Under the pieces are notes generated by a model that ran no database searches, was not told the DNA's origin, and was given only the letters and a program-made list of their open reading frames with translations. From Lapidilactobacillus bayanensis (lineage in GTDB: Bacteria; Bacillota; Bacilli; Lactobacillales; Lactobacillaceae): 64,000 nt of DNA. The stretch is taken from NCBI RefSeq assembly GCF_003946695.1, contig NZ_RHOX01000012.1, positions 18,413 to 82,412 on the forward strand, in the 5' to 3' direction. A program made the translations under genes and the position numbers. Shown here piece by piece: positions 18,488-28,020 of this stretch (position 1 is the stretch's first letter; each line of letters starts with the position of its first letter).

Positions 18488-19345
18488 ATGTACGCAGCAA
18501 TTGAAGCCGGAGGTACCAAATTCGTCGTCGCCGTCGCCGATCATGATCTAAGTATTGTTTCGCGATTCAAAACCGCCACTGAATACCCAGAAGTTGTAAT
18601 GCCAAGAATCATCTCATTTTTACAACAGTTTAAGATTGAGTCGATTGCTGTTGGTTCGTTTGGTCCGATCGGTGTTAATCCGGATTTAACAAGTTACGGC
18701 AAAATCAAACATACACCCAAAAAAGGTTGGCAGGATTTTGATTTTCTTGGAAATCTCAGACGATTTTTCGATGTGCCAATCTATTGGACGACAGATGTTA
18801 ACATTGCAGCGTATGGAGAATTAAAAATGGGTGCTGCTCAGGGTAAGAAGAACATTGTTTATTTAACCGTTGGAACAGGTATTGGTGGTGGTGTCATCGT
18901 TGATGGACAAATTATGACTGGATACTCTCATCCAGAAATCGGCCATATCTTAATGCAACCAATGGCTAGTGATGATTTCAAGGGCGTCTGTCCTTATCAT
19001 TCCTATTGCCTTGAAGGTGTTGCTGCAGGTCCAGCATTGGGGGCTCGTGCTGGAAAAACGGCCGAATTATTAGATGCTGATGATCCAATTTGGGATACCG
19101 AAGCTTTCTATCTTGCACAAGGTGTGTGTGATTTGACTGTTTCTTTTGCACCAGAAATGGTCGTCTTCGGTGGTGGTGTTTCTAATCAAACACAAATCTT
19201 TAATAAGATTAGAAGTTCATTTGAAAAGCAGTTAAATAATTATGTCGATGTACCTGAATTAGATCAATATATTGTACATGCCGGTTTGGGTAATGATGCT
19301 GGTATTGTGGGCGGATTACTATTGGCTCAAAAGATCGCCCAATAA
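18488..19345 (+). CDS. scrK: ROK-family fructokinase
   Basis: A 285-residue sugar kinase. IEAGGTKF at the N-terminus is the phosphate-binding loop, and LTVGTGIGGG is the ROK signature. The zinc-site pattern (HPEIGH, then CPYHSYC) is complete and typical of bacterial ROK fructokinases. It would phosphorylate the fructose released by the GH32 enzyme to fructose-6-phosphate. Last gene of the operon, 26 bases after GH32, with an AAAGAGGAG ribosome site. I found no convincing terminator after it. Confidence 0.9.
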   Translation: MYAAIEAGGTKFVVAVADHDLSIVSRFKTATEYPEVVMPRIISFLQQFKIESIAVGSFGPIGVNPDLTSYGKIKHTPKKGWQDFDFLGNLRRFFDVPIYWTTDVNIAAYGELKMGAAQGKKNIVYLTVGTGIGGGVIVDGQIMTGYSHPEIGHILMQPMASDDFKGVCPYHSYCLEGVAAGPALGARAGKTAELLDADDPIWDTEAFYLAQGVCDLTVSFAPEMVVFGGGVSNQTQIFNKIRSSFEKQLNNYVDVPELDQYIVHAGLGNDAGIVGGLLLAQKIAQ

Positions 19346-19759
19346 TATATTCAATGATTAAACAGAATTTGTTCCTTCAACCAAATTATAAGGGGGCGTT
19401 CAGCTCTCTTTTTTAGTGGATAGATTTACTGGCAAGCACACTGAATGGCTAGATCGGCTTGTGTTCTGGGAATCAAGATTGAACCGTAATTGTTTACAAG
19501 TTTCTTTAGTGCGATAAGTGATGAGCATTGAAAGAATTGTTTTAAAAGACTGATACAAGAGTTATTTATTGAAGTGGTTTGGATATTGGAGTAAGTGCCA
19601 ATATTTAAAGATGTTTACGATGTTGGTTCAAATAATTTAACAAGTGATGTGACGATTTAAGAATTTTAGAACCTTACAATTTTGATCGTTGCGTCGACTG
19701 TTAGTTAGGGCGTATACTTTTTCTAAGTCAATTCTGTTGATTTAAGAGAAGGAGCAATC
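19346..19759. other. 414-base gap with no supported gene
   Basis: I see no ORF, clear terminator or repeat. A weak G-rich stretch ending in six T (about 19390-19415) lacks a proper stem. The end carries the ribosome site (GAAGGAG) of the VanZ/RDD gene. Confidence 0.5.
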
Positions 19760-20875
19760 ATGAGTGCTTATTTAGGTCCGATTAGAACTGCGGCAATTCT
19801 ATTTCCAATTCTAGCGGCGTTGGCAGTATTGCCTTATGCCATACAACAATATCGTAAGTATGGTTCCATTTCCAAGTTGAAATTGGCCCTTATTTTTAGC
19901 TTCTGTTTCTATTTGTTGTGCGCTTATTTCTTGGTAATTTTGCCACTGCCTGATCGTAGTTACGTGGCGACTTTAACGACACCGCGTTATAATTTAATCC
20001 CATTGACAGCGGTACGCTATTTCTTCAAGACCACTGTTTTACAACTGACGCAACCCAGTACTTATTTAGTTGCGATGCGACAGAGTGCTTTTTTACAACC
20101 GTTTTTTAATTTGATGTTGACGGTACCGTTTGGCTTGTTCCTCCGTTACATTTGGGGAGTTTCGTTTAAAAAAGCCGTACTCGCTAGTTTTTGTTTATCA
20201 TTATTTTTTGAACTGACACAATTGAGTGGTTTATATTTCATTTATCCACGTTCTTATCGGTTGTTTGATGTGGACGACTTAATTTTAAACACGTCCGGCG
20301 GTGCGTTAGGATATTTAATCGAACCACTATTTGTTAAAATTTTCCCGACCATCGAGCAATTAAATCAAGATGCAGCTAGTACCCGGACCGCGGCCAATTT
20401 TTGGCGGCGCACCTTAGCTTTCTTGATTGATATGATGATCGTTAATCTTGGGTTGAGTTTGATCACTAGTTTACTACCGAAATTAGCGGCCCATAATTTG
20501 TTAGTAAATTTAGTCGGTAGTTTGGGTTATTTCATTTTATTACCGTATTTGAATCACGGTGCAACCTTGGGTAAAAAGTTGGTCAAGATTAGGATCGTCA
20601 GTTTAAATGAGCAGCGAGTTGGTTTTGGTGCGTTGTTTTTGCGTCAGGTGTCATTATTTGCTGTCATGTTAGGTAATCTGAATTATTTAATTCCAGAAAT
20701 TTTGAAACAATTGGCCGTTTCTGAAGGACACCAGCTCGCTTTTTATTTCACAGGTTTAGCTTTAGCAGGAGCTTTCTTACTGCTATCTCTTTTAAACGTC
20801 CTGGTGCTGTTATTGAAGAAGAATAGTCGGATGTTTTATGAACGGTTGACGCGGACTAAAGAGATTGGTTATTAG
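19760..20875 (+). CDS. VanZ-RDD fusion membrane protein
   Basis: A 371-residue polytopic protein. The N-terminal half (about 1-195) is VanZ-like: several helices with the FFELTQ and FDVDDLILNTSGGALGY motifs. The C-terminal half (about 212-370) is an RDD domain (RRTLAFLIDMMIV, then GATLGKKLVKIRIV). VanZ proteins are linked to glycopeptide and membrane-antimicrobial tolerance; RDD domains are membrane modules of unclear function. This fusion is seen in other lactobacilli as far as I recall. Isolated gene, function unknown. Confidence 0.82.
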   Translation: MSAYLGPIRTAAILFPILAALAVLPYAIQQYRKYGSISKLKLALIFSFCFYLLCAYFLVILPLPDRSYVATLTTPRYNLIPLTAVRYFFKTTVLQLTQPSTYLVAMRQSAFLQPFFNLMLTVPFGLFLRYIWGVSFKKAVLASFCLSLFFELTQLSGLYFIYPRSYRLFDVDDLILNTSGGALGYLIEPLFVKIFPTIEQLNQDAASTRTAANFWRRTLAFLIDMMIVNLGLSLITSLLPKLAAHNLLVNLVGSLGYFILLPYLNHGATLGKKLVKIRIVSLNEQRVGFGALFLRQVSLFAVMLGNLNYLIPEILKQLAVSEGHQLAFYFTGLALAGAFLLLSLLNVLVLLLKKNSRMFYERLTRTKEIGY

Positions 20876-21485
20876 TGTTAGAAGGTATTTTTGGAGTTTG
20901 CAGCACTGACTTGAATCAATTTCACAATCAATTGTCACTACCCGGAATAACTAACTCATGCTAAAAGTAAAAGTGTGCTGATACTTTAAACATCAGTGAT
21001 TGTCGATCGTAAAATTGATGAAGCCTATCTCCTGCTTGTTTGAGAGGACAACTTAAAAAGTAACAACAAACAAAAAAACAACTCGCCATTAATAGGCCGG
21101 GTTGTTTTTATTTGTTATAGCAAGTTCATTCATTAACATAATGATTAAAGTCTCTAGTCATTCAGTTCTTATTAAGATATATTGAGGATATTTAAAAGTT
21201 CTTTACAATATCATTTATGACGAACTTTGATTGGCAGTGTCGGTTCATAGACAGGCGCCTTAATAATTGTCATTTACAAGTATGCGGCAGCATATCGAAG
21301 TTATTTGTGTTGACAGGGTGCGTTATGAACGACGTTATGATTTGAAGAGCATCTTGGCACTGACCGTTCGATTTGGCGCTGTGTGTACATTGCAAGTGCT
21401 TGCGCAAGTAATACTTGCTTTTAATTGCGGTTGCAATCGCCAACAATAGAGGTCAAGGTGTCGAAAACTAAAGCTGGGGTGCGAG
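20876..21485. other. 610-base gap with one terminator and otherwise no clear feature
   Basis: A hairpin with AACAAC/GTTGTT arms at 21077-21111, followed by T-rich sequence, is a likely terminator for the upstream gene. The remainder is AT-rich and shows no convincing coding signal. A 60-codon reading frame at 21267-21449 lacks a ribosome site and a protein-like composition. Confidence 0.5.
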
Positions 21486-21683
21486 TTGAAGTTAAAACAA
21501 AAGAGCAAATATCAAGTGATCATGTATGGCGGGTTGATTGTTGATTTGGCTTTATTAGTCGCCGTCGTCATCCTCATTCAGCGGGCCGCTTGGATTCAAG
21601 CAATTGGCGCATTAGTCGTCAGCATTAGCGGACTTATTAATTTTATGTTTTTAAGAAAAGCACTTAAGCTATTTGACAATTGA
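21486..21683 (+). CDS. Small two-helix membrane protein
   Basis: A 65-residue product starting at TTG 21486: a basic N-terminus (KLKQKSKYQ), then two hydrophobic segments (about 12-30 and 36-55). A GGGGTG sequence lies before the start. No family recognised. It is the first of three tiny membrane proteins encoded in a row on the same strand. Confidence 0.5.
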   Translation: MKLKQKSKYQVIMYGGLIVDLALLVAVVILIQRAAWIQAIGALVVSISGLINFMFLRKALKLFDN

Positions 21684-21743
21684 AAGTTAGACTGATCATT
21701 GAATGAACGGTGAAACGCAAAAAAATATTTCAAGGAAAGCGCG

Positions 21744-21857
21744 GTGAAATTAGTGGGCGATATTGTATTTAATATTAGCACAATTATTTTATTCATAATA
21801 TTGGTTGGTGGCCTGATTGCACTAGGTAAATTAATTTGGCGGATTATGAAACATTAA
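21744..21857 (+). CDS. 37-residue single-helix membrane peptide
   Basis: GTG start at 21744 preceded by AAGGAAAG at good spacing. The product begins MKLVGDIVFNISTIILF, has one hydrophobic helix and ends with basic residues (KLIWRIMKH). The helix plus basic tail recalls small toxins or membrane-stress peptides, but no antisense partner is visible, so no function is assigned. Confidence 0.45.
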   Translation: MKLVGDIVFNISTIILFIILVGGLIALGKLIWRIMKH

Positions 21858-21960
21858 GCCTCACCAGCAACTGAACTTTACAGGGGTTAAACTAATCAGT
21901 TGAACAGATCGGGTCAAGTTATGAATTAATTTGTGTATTTATCGAGGGAGCGCGATTAAC

Positions 21961-22164
21961 ATGAATCCTAAAATAAAGGCAAGGATGAACGATCTCTTGA
22001 CAGTTATCGGTCCAGTTATTTATACAACCGTCACTTATCATTTTTTTGTTGAACGTGGTCATGTTAAAACTGCCATTTGGTTCGTGGTGACCTTAGTAAG
22101 TTGGGTTGCTATTCTATTTGCTGTGCGTAAAATAGTTTACTATTTGCATCATCGTAAAAATTGA
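21961..22164 (+). CDS. Small two-helix membrane protein
   Basis: A 67-residue protein; ATG 21961 (MNPKIKARMNDLL) with GAGGGAG about 10 bases upstream. Two hydrophobic segments (about 13-28 and 36-58) and a basic tail ending HHRKN. Not recognised. Follows the two other small membrane ORFs on the same strand. Confidence 0.5.
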   Translation: MNPKIKARMNDLLTVIGPVIYTTVTYHFFVERGHVKTAIWFVVTLVSWVAILFAVRKIVYYLHHRKN

Positions 22165-22290
22165 AGTCCGCGTTATGACATTGCAGGGATAATGACCGTA
22201 GTGAAGTCGCTGAAAATATCTCGGCAACCTTTAAATCGATGACAACAACAACCACGATTTGAATCGTGCAACCAGTTTATTAATCCTAAA

Positions 22291-22327
22291 AAACAGGCCT
22301 GAATCAGATTAGATTCAGGCCTGTTTT
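22291..22327. terminator. Bidirectional terminator between convergent genes
   Basis: AAACAGGCCTGAATC and GATTCAGGCCTGTTT form a perfect 15-bp stem with a 6-base loop, with A and T runs on both sides. It serves the small membrane genes and the minus-strand flavoprotein operon. Confidence 0.92.
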
Positions 22328-22344
22328 GACGTTACAAATAAGTT

Positions 22345-23631
22345 TTAGTCTTTTTTAGAAGCACCAGAAACAGCATCAACGTCTGGTTTTACCGGTGCTG
22401 CCTTTTCGGAAGCACCAGAAATTGCGTCGGGTTGTTGGCGGCTAACTTTTTTAGAAGCGCCGGGGACCGCATCGGTTTTTTCGGTGTTATCTTTTTTAGA
22501 GGCGCCAGAAACAGCATCAACATTACCACCGGTCAATTCTTTACCAGTCTTCTTCAAATACCAGTCAATAATTGGTTGGAAGTCGAGAATGTATTCGTTA
22601 ATGCCAGCGTAATTACCCTCAGTGTCATGCAAAGCTTGGTAGTTATGAACGACATATTTGCCTGGGCCGTGAGGAACGGGCATCCGGAAGACATCCAGTT
22701 TGCCAGCACGCAACATGCTGATCACTTGCTTAACATGATTGTACGCGCGAGCAGGGTGGCAATCACCAATTGGGTTACCAACTTGTTCAGGCTTGCGGTG
22801 AGCAAACATACTGGCAGATTCACTGGTGTGGTTGAAGTATAAGAATTGATTATTGCCATCGACTAAAGTAATTTCAAACGGCATTGATTTCAGTAACTCG
22901 TCAATTTGGTTAACCGTTAAAATACCGTGATCTAATTGAACATAAGTGTCACCTTTAACAGGGTGGACCTTGGCAGCAGCTTCTTCAACCCAATGATCGG
23001 ATGACATGTTAACGTCAGGAATTGTCGTGGCCACAGAACCTTTAGCCTGTAGGTCTTCATCGGGTAATTGTTCAGGGGCGTCATCAAGTTTAGAAACAAC
23101 ACTAATAAATTTCAAGAATTTTTGTAAATTACTTTGTAAGAAGGCGCGCGTTTTTTCGTCTTTCAAATTACCAAATTCATCAAAGGCTTTTTTAACGTTG
23201 CCTAATAAGAATTCGTTACCAGGCATGACGATTGCATTAACACCTGGTGAGTCCAAAATCTGGCGTAAGTGCAGTTGTGCCCGTGATGTGCCTTGATCGT
23301 AGAATGAAGCCCCGACAATCATCACTGGTTTGGTCGCGAGCGGATGAATCTTGAACGATAACCATTCGATCAAACTCTTTAAAGCAGGCGTAACCGTGTG
23401 GTTGTGTTCAGGCGTAGCAATAATAACGCCGTCAGCCTTCAAAATTTTACGGTTCAAGTTTTGAATGGCCACACTTTGGGTTTGATCATTACTTTCATCA
23501 AACATTGGTAAGTCCTTGACTTCGATTAATTCAAAGTCGAATTGATTCGCGAATTCTTTTTCAATGTATTGCAATAATTGGCGGTTGTATGATTCCTCGG
23601 CAGCTGAGCCGACGATTCCTAATAATTTCAT
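22345..23631 (-). CDS. FMN reductase-PAS protein with four flavinylation-like tail motifs
   Basis: A 428-residue, three-part protein. Residues about 1-185 are an NADPH-dependent FMN reductase (flavodoxin-like) domain: [49 protein letters not shown]. Residues about 230-370 resemble the PAS domain of DUF438 proteins, with a [11 protein letters not shown] motif. The tail carries four copies of D-A-[VI]-[SP]-G-A-S at 372-378, 387-393, 402-408 and 419-425. This matches the core of the ApbE target motif (Dxx[ST]GA[ST]) in FMN_bind domains, but without the rest of that domain. Candidate acceptors are Ser378, 393, 408 and 425. It follows the next gene upstream by 14 bases; apbE lies 6.7 kb away. Confidence 0.85.
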   Translation of the reverse strand: MKLLGIVGSAAEESYNRQLLQYIEKEFANQFDFELIEVKDLPMFDESNDQTQSVAIQNLNRKILKADGVIIATPEHNHTVTPALKSLIEWLSFKIHPLATKPVMIVGASFYDQGTSRAQLHLRQILDSPGVNAIVMPGNEFLLGNVKKAFDEFGNLKDEKTRAFLQSNLQKFLKFISVVSKLDDAPEQLPDEDLQAKGSVATTIPDVNMSSDHWVEEAAAKVHPVKGDTYVQLDHGILTVNQIDELLKSMPFEITLVDGNNQFLYFNHTSESASMFAHRKPEQVGNPIGDCHPARAYNHVKQVISMLRAGKLDVFRMPVPHGPGKYVVHNYQALHDTEGNYAGINEYILDFQPIIDWYLKKTGKELTGGNVDAVSGASKKDNTEKTDAVPGASKKVSRQQPDAISGASEKAAPVKPDVDAVSGASKKD

Positions 23632-23645
23632 GTTTGGTTACTCCT

Positions 23646-24257
23646 TTATCTTATTTTGTCCCAGTCAAAATCAGCGGCGGCTTTTTTATTAGCGTCGTGG
23701 GCATTCTTTAATTGTTGGGCGATGTCAACAAAGACTAAGAAGTCCGCAAAAATACCATCTAGTTTTTCAATGATGTCGGTGTCTTTGAGTGCGCCATCTT
23801 CAGTGAAGGCACTCAAGGAATTACCTAAGAGAAATTCTGAGCTGGGCATAATCATCGCATGTAATTCAGGTGCGTCCAAAACTTGACGTAGTTGTGCTTG
23901 TGCCCGCGAAGAGCCTAGCGCGCCATAAGAAGCACCGGTGACCATCACAGGCTTGTCAACGAACGGATAAATACCATAAGAGAGCCAATCCAGAGCATTG
24001 ATCAAAGCAGCTGGTGCAGAATGATCGTACTCAGCGGTGCTAATAATGACGCCATCAGCTGCTTCGATTTTTGCAGCCATTTCGGTGATTATATCAGGTA
24101 ACTTGTCTGCCGTTGGTTTGTTGAACATTGGCAGATTCTGAATTTCCATCAGTTCGATTGTGGCATCTTTTTGAAAGTGATGTTGCATACATTGTAACAA
24201 TTGGCGATTAGTTGAAGTGGCAGAGTTAGTACCAACTATTCCGATTAATTTTTTCAT
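23646..24257 (-). CDS. NADPH-dependent FMN reductase family protein
   Basis: A 203-residue flavodoxin-fold protein: [18 protein letters not shown] (phosphate loop for FMN), STAEYDHSAPAALINALDWL and [19 protein letters not shown] close paralogue of the HcrA-like protein at 32412. First gene of a two-gene minus-strand operon with the PAS/tail protein. Likely reduces FMN or a flavoprotein partner with NAD(P)H in the cytoplasm; the partner could be its operon mate (inference). A GAAAGGG ribosome site precedes the start. Confidence 0.85.
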   Translation of the reverse strand: MKKLIGIVGTNSATSTNRQLLQCMQHHFQKDATIELMEIQNLPMFNKPTADKLPDIITEMAAKIEAADGVIISTAEYDHSAPAALINALDWLSYGIYPFVDKPVMVTGASYGALGSSRAQAQLRQVLDAPELHAMIMPSSEFLLGNSLSAFTEDGALKDTDIIEKLDGIFADFLVFVDIAQQLKNAHDANKKAAADFDWDKIR

Positions 24258-24440
24258 TAGAAAACCCTTTCTAGCTTTGTTAACTTTATTTTAACAGTAT
24301 TGTGCGTGAAATAACAGATTGTTTTATCGCGAAAATAAAAAGCAGTTGGCTAAAAATTGTGTCAGTAAGTCAGAGCACTGTCATGACGTGTAATGCGGTT
24401 AAAACGTTCAAACTCAGATTCTTAACTCAGGACAACGTAA

Positions 24441-24471
24441 AAACAGGTCAGGATTTTTTCCCGACCTGTTT
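24441..24471 (-). terminator. Terminator of the 24.5-25.4 kb minus-strand operon
   Basis: On the minus strand AAACAGGTCGGG pairs with CCTGACCTG, followed by a U-tract. The rest of 24258-24500 holds the promoter side of the flavin reductase operon with no other clear feature. Confidence 0.8.
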
Positions 24472-24500
24472 AGCACATCAATGATTGTTCGCAAGCAGAA

Positions 24501-24803
24501 CTAGTTATTTCTTTGCTGTTTAGTCCACCGCTTGTAGGTTTGATAGTCGCCTTTAGTCATGGCGAAGATCGTATCGTCAGTTTGATTATGAATGCGGTAG
24601 GTTTTACTAAATAAAAACCAGCCTAAATCTAACACCAAGATAATTAAGCCCACACCACGCATCACCATTAAAGGAATTGCTAGCAGGGCAAATACCGCTT
24701 GGGTGCTGGTCATGGTTCGCTTTAAGTGGGGGTAGTTACCTGCTGAGTCTTGTAAATCAGTTAGTTTCTTGGTCGCTAAAAGTTGCGTGCCGTTTTCATT
24801 CAT
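24501..24803 (-). CDS. Hypothetical membrane protein
   Basis: A 100-residue protein with a soluble N-terminus (about 1-35), a hydrophobic hairpin (about 36-65) and a charged C-terminus (DYQTYKRWTKQQRNN). No family recognised. It lies 19 bases downstream of the next gene on the same strand and probably shares its transcript and function. Confidence 0.6.
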   Translation of the reverse strand: MNENGTQLLATKKLTDLQDSAGNYPHLKRTMTSTQAVFALLAIPLMVMRGVGLIILVLDLGWFLFSKTYRIHNQTDDTIFAMTKGDYQTYKRWTKQQRNN

Positions 24804-24822
24804 GGCATTACCTCAAAATAAA

Positions 24823-25404
24823 TTACGAATTTTCTGATAAGGGATGTGGCTGTGAGGATGGTGGTAGACCTGGTAATAGTTTAGAGGCAAATCGATTATC
24901 TTTTTCGATTGCGCGTTGCAGTTTGGTCGTGTTCGTTTCAGCAAAAATCGCTTGATAATAATCAGGAATGGTGTAATTGATTTGTTGGTTTGTCAAATAA
25001 TCAAGAAGTTTTGGCAAGGCCGGGAAATCTGACGAAAGAATTTGGTAAGTCTGGTCTTGGTTCTTGATTGTTAATAGAACGTAAACTTCCACTGTCAGAA
25101 ATCGACTCGTAACGTTAGGATGCTTGATCACGGAAATCGTTAGCGGATAATTTGGCGGCAGCGGAATCGTTTTAGTTTGCGTTGGATCTTGATTTGCGGT
25201 GAAGATCAACTGATCCGGTAAAATTTCTAAACGCAGATAATTTTCTTGACCGCCATATCTTAGTTCAGAAATCTCGCCATTAAATTTTAACTGGACAGGT
25301 ACTTCATTGCCGGTTGCTAATGCTTGCTCAACCGTATTAACGTCGAGGGCATAGATAAAACCGTGGCCACGGTTAACGGCTTCGTTTTGTTTATTTTTGA
25401 ACAT
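24823..25404 (-). CDS. Hypothetical protein
   Basis: A 193-residue soluble protein starting at ATG 25404 (MFKNKQNEA), with GGAGG 8 bases upstream; the TTG five codons earlier overlaps the ribosome site. Rich in beta-strand patterns (LRYGGQENYLRLEILPDQL; TVEVYVLLTIKN), ending in a proline/serine-rich tail. No recognised domain. First of a two-gene unit with the small membrane protein. Confidence 0.6.
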   Translation of the reverse strand: MFKNKQNEAVNRGHGFIYALDVNTVEQALATGNEVPVQLKFNGEISELRYGGQENYLRLEILPDQLIFTANQDPTQTKTIPLPPNYPLTISVIKHPNVTSRFLTVEVYVLLTIKNQDQTYQILSSDFPALPKLLDYLTNQQINYTIPDYYQAIFAETNTTKLQRAIEKDNRFASKLLPGLPPSSQPHPLSENS

Positions 25405-25824
25405 TTTAATTTCCTCCAATCATGTCTATAAACCCCAATATAACTGAATTCTATTTAATTATACCACTTACAAAAAAAATAAAGTGATTTTTGTCACTTT
25501 ATTATCCGACTTCTGACTAGAAATTAATTGCGTGTAAAATAACGTAAAATTTCAAAAAGTAAGTCGAATGAATGGCTAAAATTAGTTGGTGGTGAAATAG
25601 CTCGGACCACTCATTATTTCACGATTTAGTCTTATGTTTCTGACACGATTAACGTCGTCTTTGTACTATTTTGCTAGTGCCACTTTTGTAGCTAAGTTAA
25701 AGTTCACGTCCCAATAGAATAATCCTTACGACAATATTTTTTAGCACTTGCAATCGAATTTTCAGCTTGTTATACTCTTATAGTCCAATAATGGACGAAA
25801 TGAATACAGACTAATTGTAGGGAG
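25405..25824 (+). promoter_or_regulatory. MarR/ABC operon promoter with candidate operator
   Basis: No ORF in this gap. TTGCAA at 25748-25753 and TATACT at 25771-25776 (with a TGn extension) are 17 bases apart. Immediately downstream, 25783-25796, GTCCAATAATGGAC is a dyad with 5-bp arms placed where a MarR dimer would block transcription. Autorepression of the operon by the MarR protein is the likely use. Confidence 0.65.
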
Positions 25825-25830
25825 ATGTTA

Positions 25831-26283
25831 ATGATTACGGCAAATGACGCAGTGATGCAGGATTTACGGATATTCTTTAATCACTGGCATGAATATGGTG
25901 CCATTTACGAAGAGTATGCGAAGAAGATTGGCATCTCCAGTTCTAGTCTGGACGTGCTGATCGTCTTGAATGAAGAGCCAACTGAGTGTACGCAAAAAGT
26001 TCTTAGCCATGCAACCTTTTTACCTAAACAGACGATTAATTCAATTGTGACGAGCTTTTTACATCAGGGTTTAGTGAGCTTGACCGAGTCACAAACTGAT
26101 CGACGTTTTAAAAACATTTGCTTAACTGCTGCGGGAAAGACGTATGCAACTAAAACTGTTCAACCAATTTTAGCAGCTGAGCACGCAACAATGGCTGGTT
26201 TACCAGCGGAACAACGACAAAAAATGTTGGGAATTATGGCCCGATATTTGGTCGAATTTAAGAATAAGGTGCGCCAGATTTAG
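25831..26283 (+). CDS. MarR-family regulator
   Basis: A 150-residue winged-helix repressor. ATG 25831 is chosen since GGGAG sits 6 bases upstream; ATG 25825 is too close to it. The HTH (LSHATFLPKQTINSIVTSFLHQGLV) and wing (ESQTDRRFKNICLTAAGK) are intact. Directly upstream of an ABC exporter pair, it probably represses them until a toxic compound binds. Confidence 0.9.
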   Translation: MITANDAVMQDLRIFFNHWHEYGAIYEEYAKKIGISSSSLDVLIVLNEEPTECTQKVLSHATFLPKQTINSIVTSFLHQGLVSLTESQTDRRFKNICLTAAGKTYATKTVQPILAAEHATMAGLPAEQRQKMLGIMARYLVEFKNKVRQI

Positions 26284-26302
26284 CGTGAATTAGGGGGAGC
26301 AG

Positions 26303-28018
26303 ATGACATCATTAGTTACTTATTTAAAGAAATATAAAAGCGATGCGTTGATTGCCACGATTGCAGTCATGATTATCGCCTTTGCGACATTATGGCAGCC
26401 AAGAATTCTGCAAGAAATGATTACAGCTATTCTTCAAAAGGATCAGACGACGGTTCTACATTTGGGAATACAATTAATTGCCTTAGCTGTCTTGGGCATT
26501 ATTGCAGGCATTGTTAATACGATCTTCTCAGCGAAAGCAGCCCAAGAGATTTCAGCAGACATGCGTGAGCAAGGCTATCGTAAGATTCAAACTTTTTCTT
26601 TTGGCAATATTGAGAAATTCTCAGCCTCAAACTTGGTGATTCGTTTGACCAACGATATTAATCAAGTGCAGTTAGTGATCATGAGTGTTTTTCAGCAATT
26701 AACGCGTATTCCCATTTTATTTGTGGGTGCCTTTGTTTTGGCAATTATTACGATGCCGAAGTTCTGGTGGATCATTGTCCTGATGTTGGTGTTAATTGTC
26801 TTGGTTAGTGCTTTTGCCTTCACCAGAATGGGTAAGTATTTCGAAAAAGTTCAGACGCAATTAGAGGATAATAACACTTTAGCGCGCGAGAATTTAATGG
26901 GGATGCGAGTGGTTAAATCTTTCGTTCAAGAGAAAAATCAAATTGCCCGCTTCTCCAAATCATCGGACGATATGACCGAAACAACCATTCGAATTGGTAA
27001 TTTGTTTTCAATTTTGATGCCAGCCTTTTTCTTAGTTGGTGATTTAGCTGTCGCGGGTTCAATCATGTTGGTTGGGACGATGGTCACGAAAGATCCGAGT
27101 ATGATTGCTGCCGTGCAAGCATTTGTGAGTTACCTCATGCAAATTCTCTTCTCCGTGGTCATGGGTGGTTTCATGATGACCGGAGCTTCACGGGCGTTTG
27201 TTTCATTGCGGCGGTTACAAGAAATTTATGATACGAAGCCTGATTTGACTTTCCCGGATATTCCGGAAGAGAAGTTGCGCGGTGATGTTCAATTTGAACA
27301 CGTCACCTTTGCCTATCCTGGTGATGATGAACCGGTGTTGCAAGATATTAGTTTTAATGTCAGTGCCGGCGAAATGATCGGGATTGTTGGTGCGACAGGT
27401 TCAGGCAAAACCACGCTGGCACAGTTGATTCCGCGGCTGTACGATCCTAACACAGGTGTGGTGAAAGTTGGCGGTCATAATATTAAAGAAGTAAATGAGC
27501 AATCATTGCGGGAGGCCGTTTCCTTTATTTTGCAACGCTCGACTTTGTTTTCTGGGACAATTTCGCATAACTTGAAGCAAGGGAAGCACGATGCAACTTT
27601 AGACGATATGAAATGGGCCGCGAATGTGGCTCAAGCTTCAGAATTCATTGAGAAGTTAGATCAGCAGTATGATGCTAAAGTTGAGGAGCGTTCTGCAAAC
27701 TTTTCTGGTGGGCAAAAACAACGACTCTCGATTACACGTGGTGTGATCAAGCATCCCGAAATTCTGATTATGGATGATTCAACCAGTGCCTTAGATGCCC
27801 AGTCGGAAAAATTGGTTCAGCAAGCTTTGGAGAATGAATTAGCTGGGACAACGACGATTATTATTGCCGAAAAGATCTCGTCTATTATTAAGGCCGATCG
27901 AATTTTAGTTTTGGATAATGGCCGGCTAGTCGGCGAAGGTACGCATAAAGAATTGGTGCATAACAATCAAATTTATCAAGAAATTTATCAAACGCAAAAG
28001 GCATTAGAGGAGGTGTAA
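26303..28018 (+). CDS. Multidrug ABC exporter half, degenerate catalytic site
   Basis: A 571-residue half-transporter with six N-terminal helices (about 1-310) and an ATPase domain (about 335-571). Walker A is GATGSGKTT and the signature FSGGQKQRLS is good. But Walker B reads LIMDDSTSALD (Asp where the catalytic Glu should be) and the H-loop reads IIIAEKISS (no His). This pattern marks the subunit with the non-hydrolysing site in heterodimeric exporters such as LmrCD, BmrCD and TmrAB. It is 3 bases upstream of its partner. Confidence 0.93.
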   Translation: MTSLVTYLKKYKSDALIATIAVMIIAFATLWQPRILQEMITAILQKDQTTVLHLGIQLIALAVLGIIAGIVNTIFSAKAAQEISADMREQGYRKIQTFSFGNIEKFSASNLVIRLTNDINQVQLVIMSVFQQLTRIPILFVGAFVLAIITMPKFWWIIVLMLVLIVLVSAFAFTRMGKYFEKVQTQLEDNNTLARENLMGMRVVKSFVQEKNQIARFSKSSDDMTETTIRIGNLFSILMPAFFLVGDLAVAGSIMLVGTMVTKDPSMIAAVQAFVSYLMQILFSVVMGGFMMTGASRAFVSLRRLQEIYDTKPDLTFPDIPEEKLRGDVQFEHVTFAYPGDDEPVLQDISFNVSAGEMIGIVGATGSGKTTLAQLIPRLYDPNTGVVKVGGHNIKEVNEQSLREAVSFILQRSTLFSGTISHNLKQGKHDATLDDMKWAANVAQASEFIEKLDQQYDAKVEERSANFSGGQKQRLSITRGVIKHPEILIMDDSTSALDAQSEKLVQQALENELAGTTTIIIAEKISSIIKADRILVLDNGRLVGEGTHKELVHNNQIYQEIYQTQKALEEV

Positions 28019-28020
28019 GC

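Noticed and set aside
21267..21449. 60-codon frame in the gap after the VanZ/RDD gene
   Set aside because: No ribosome site, Cys/Arg-rich composition unlike neighbours.
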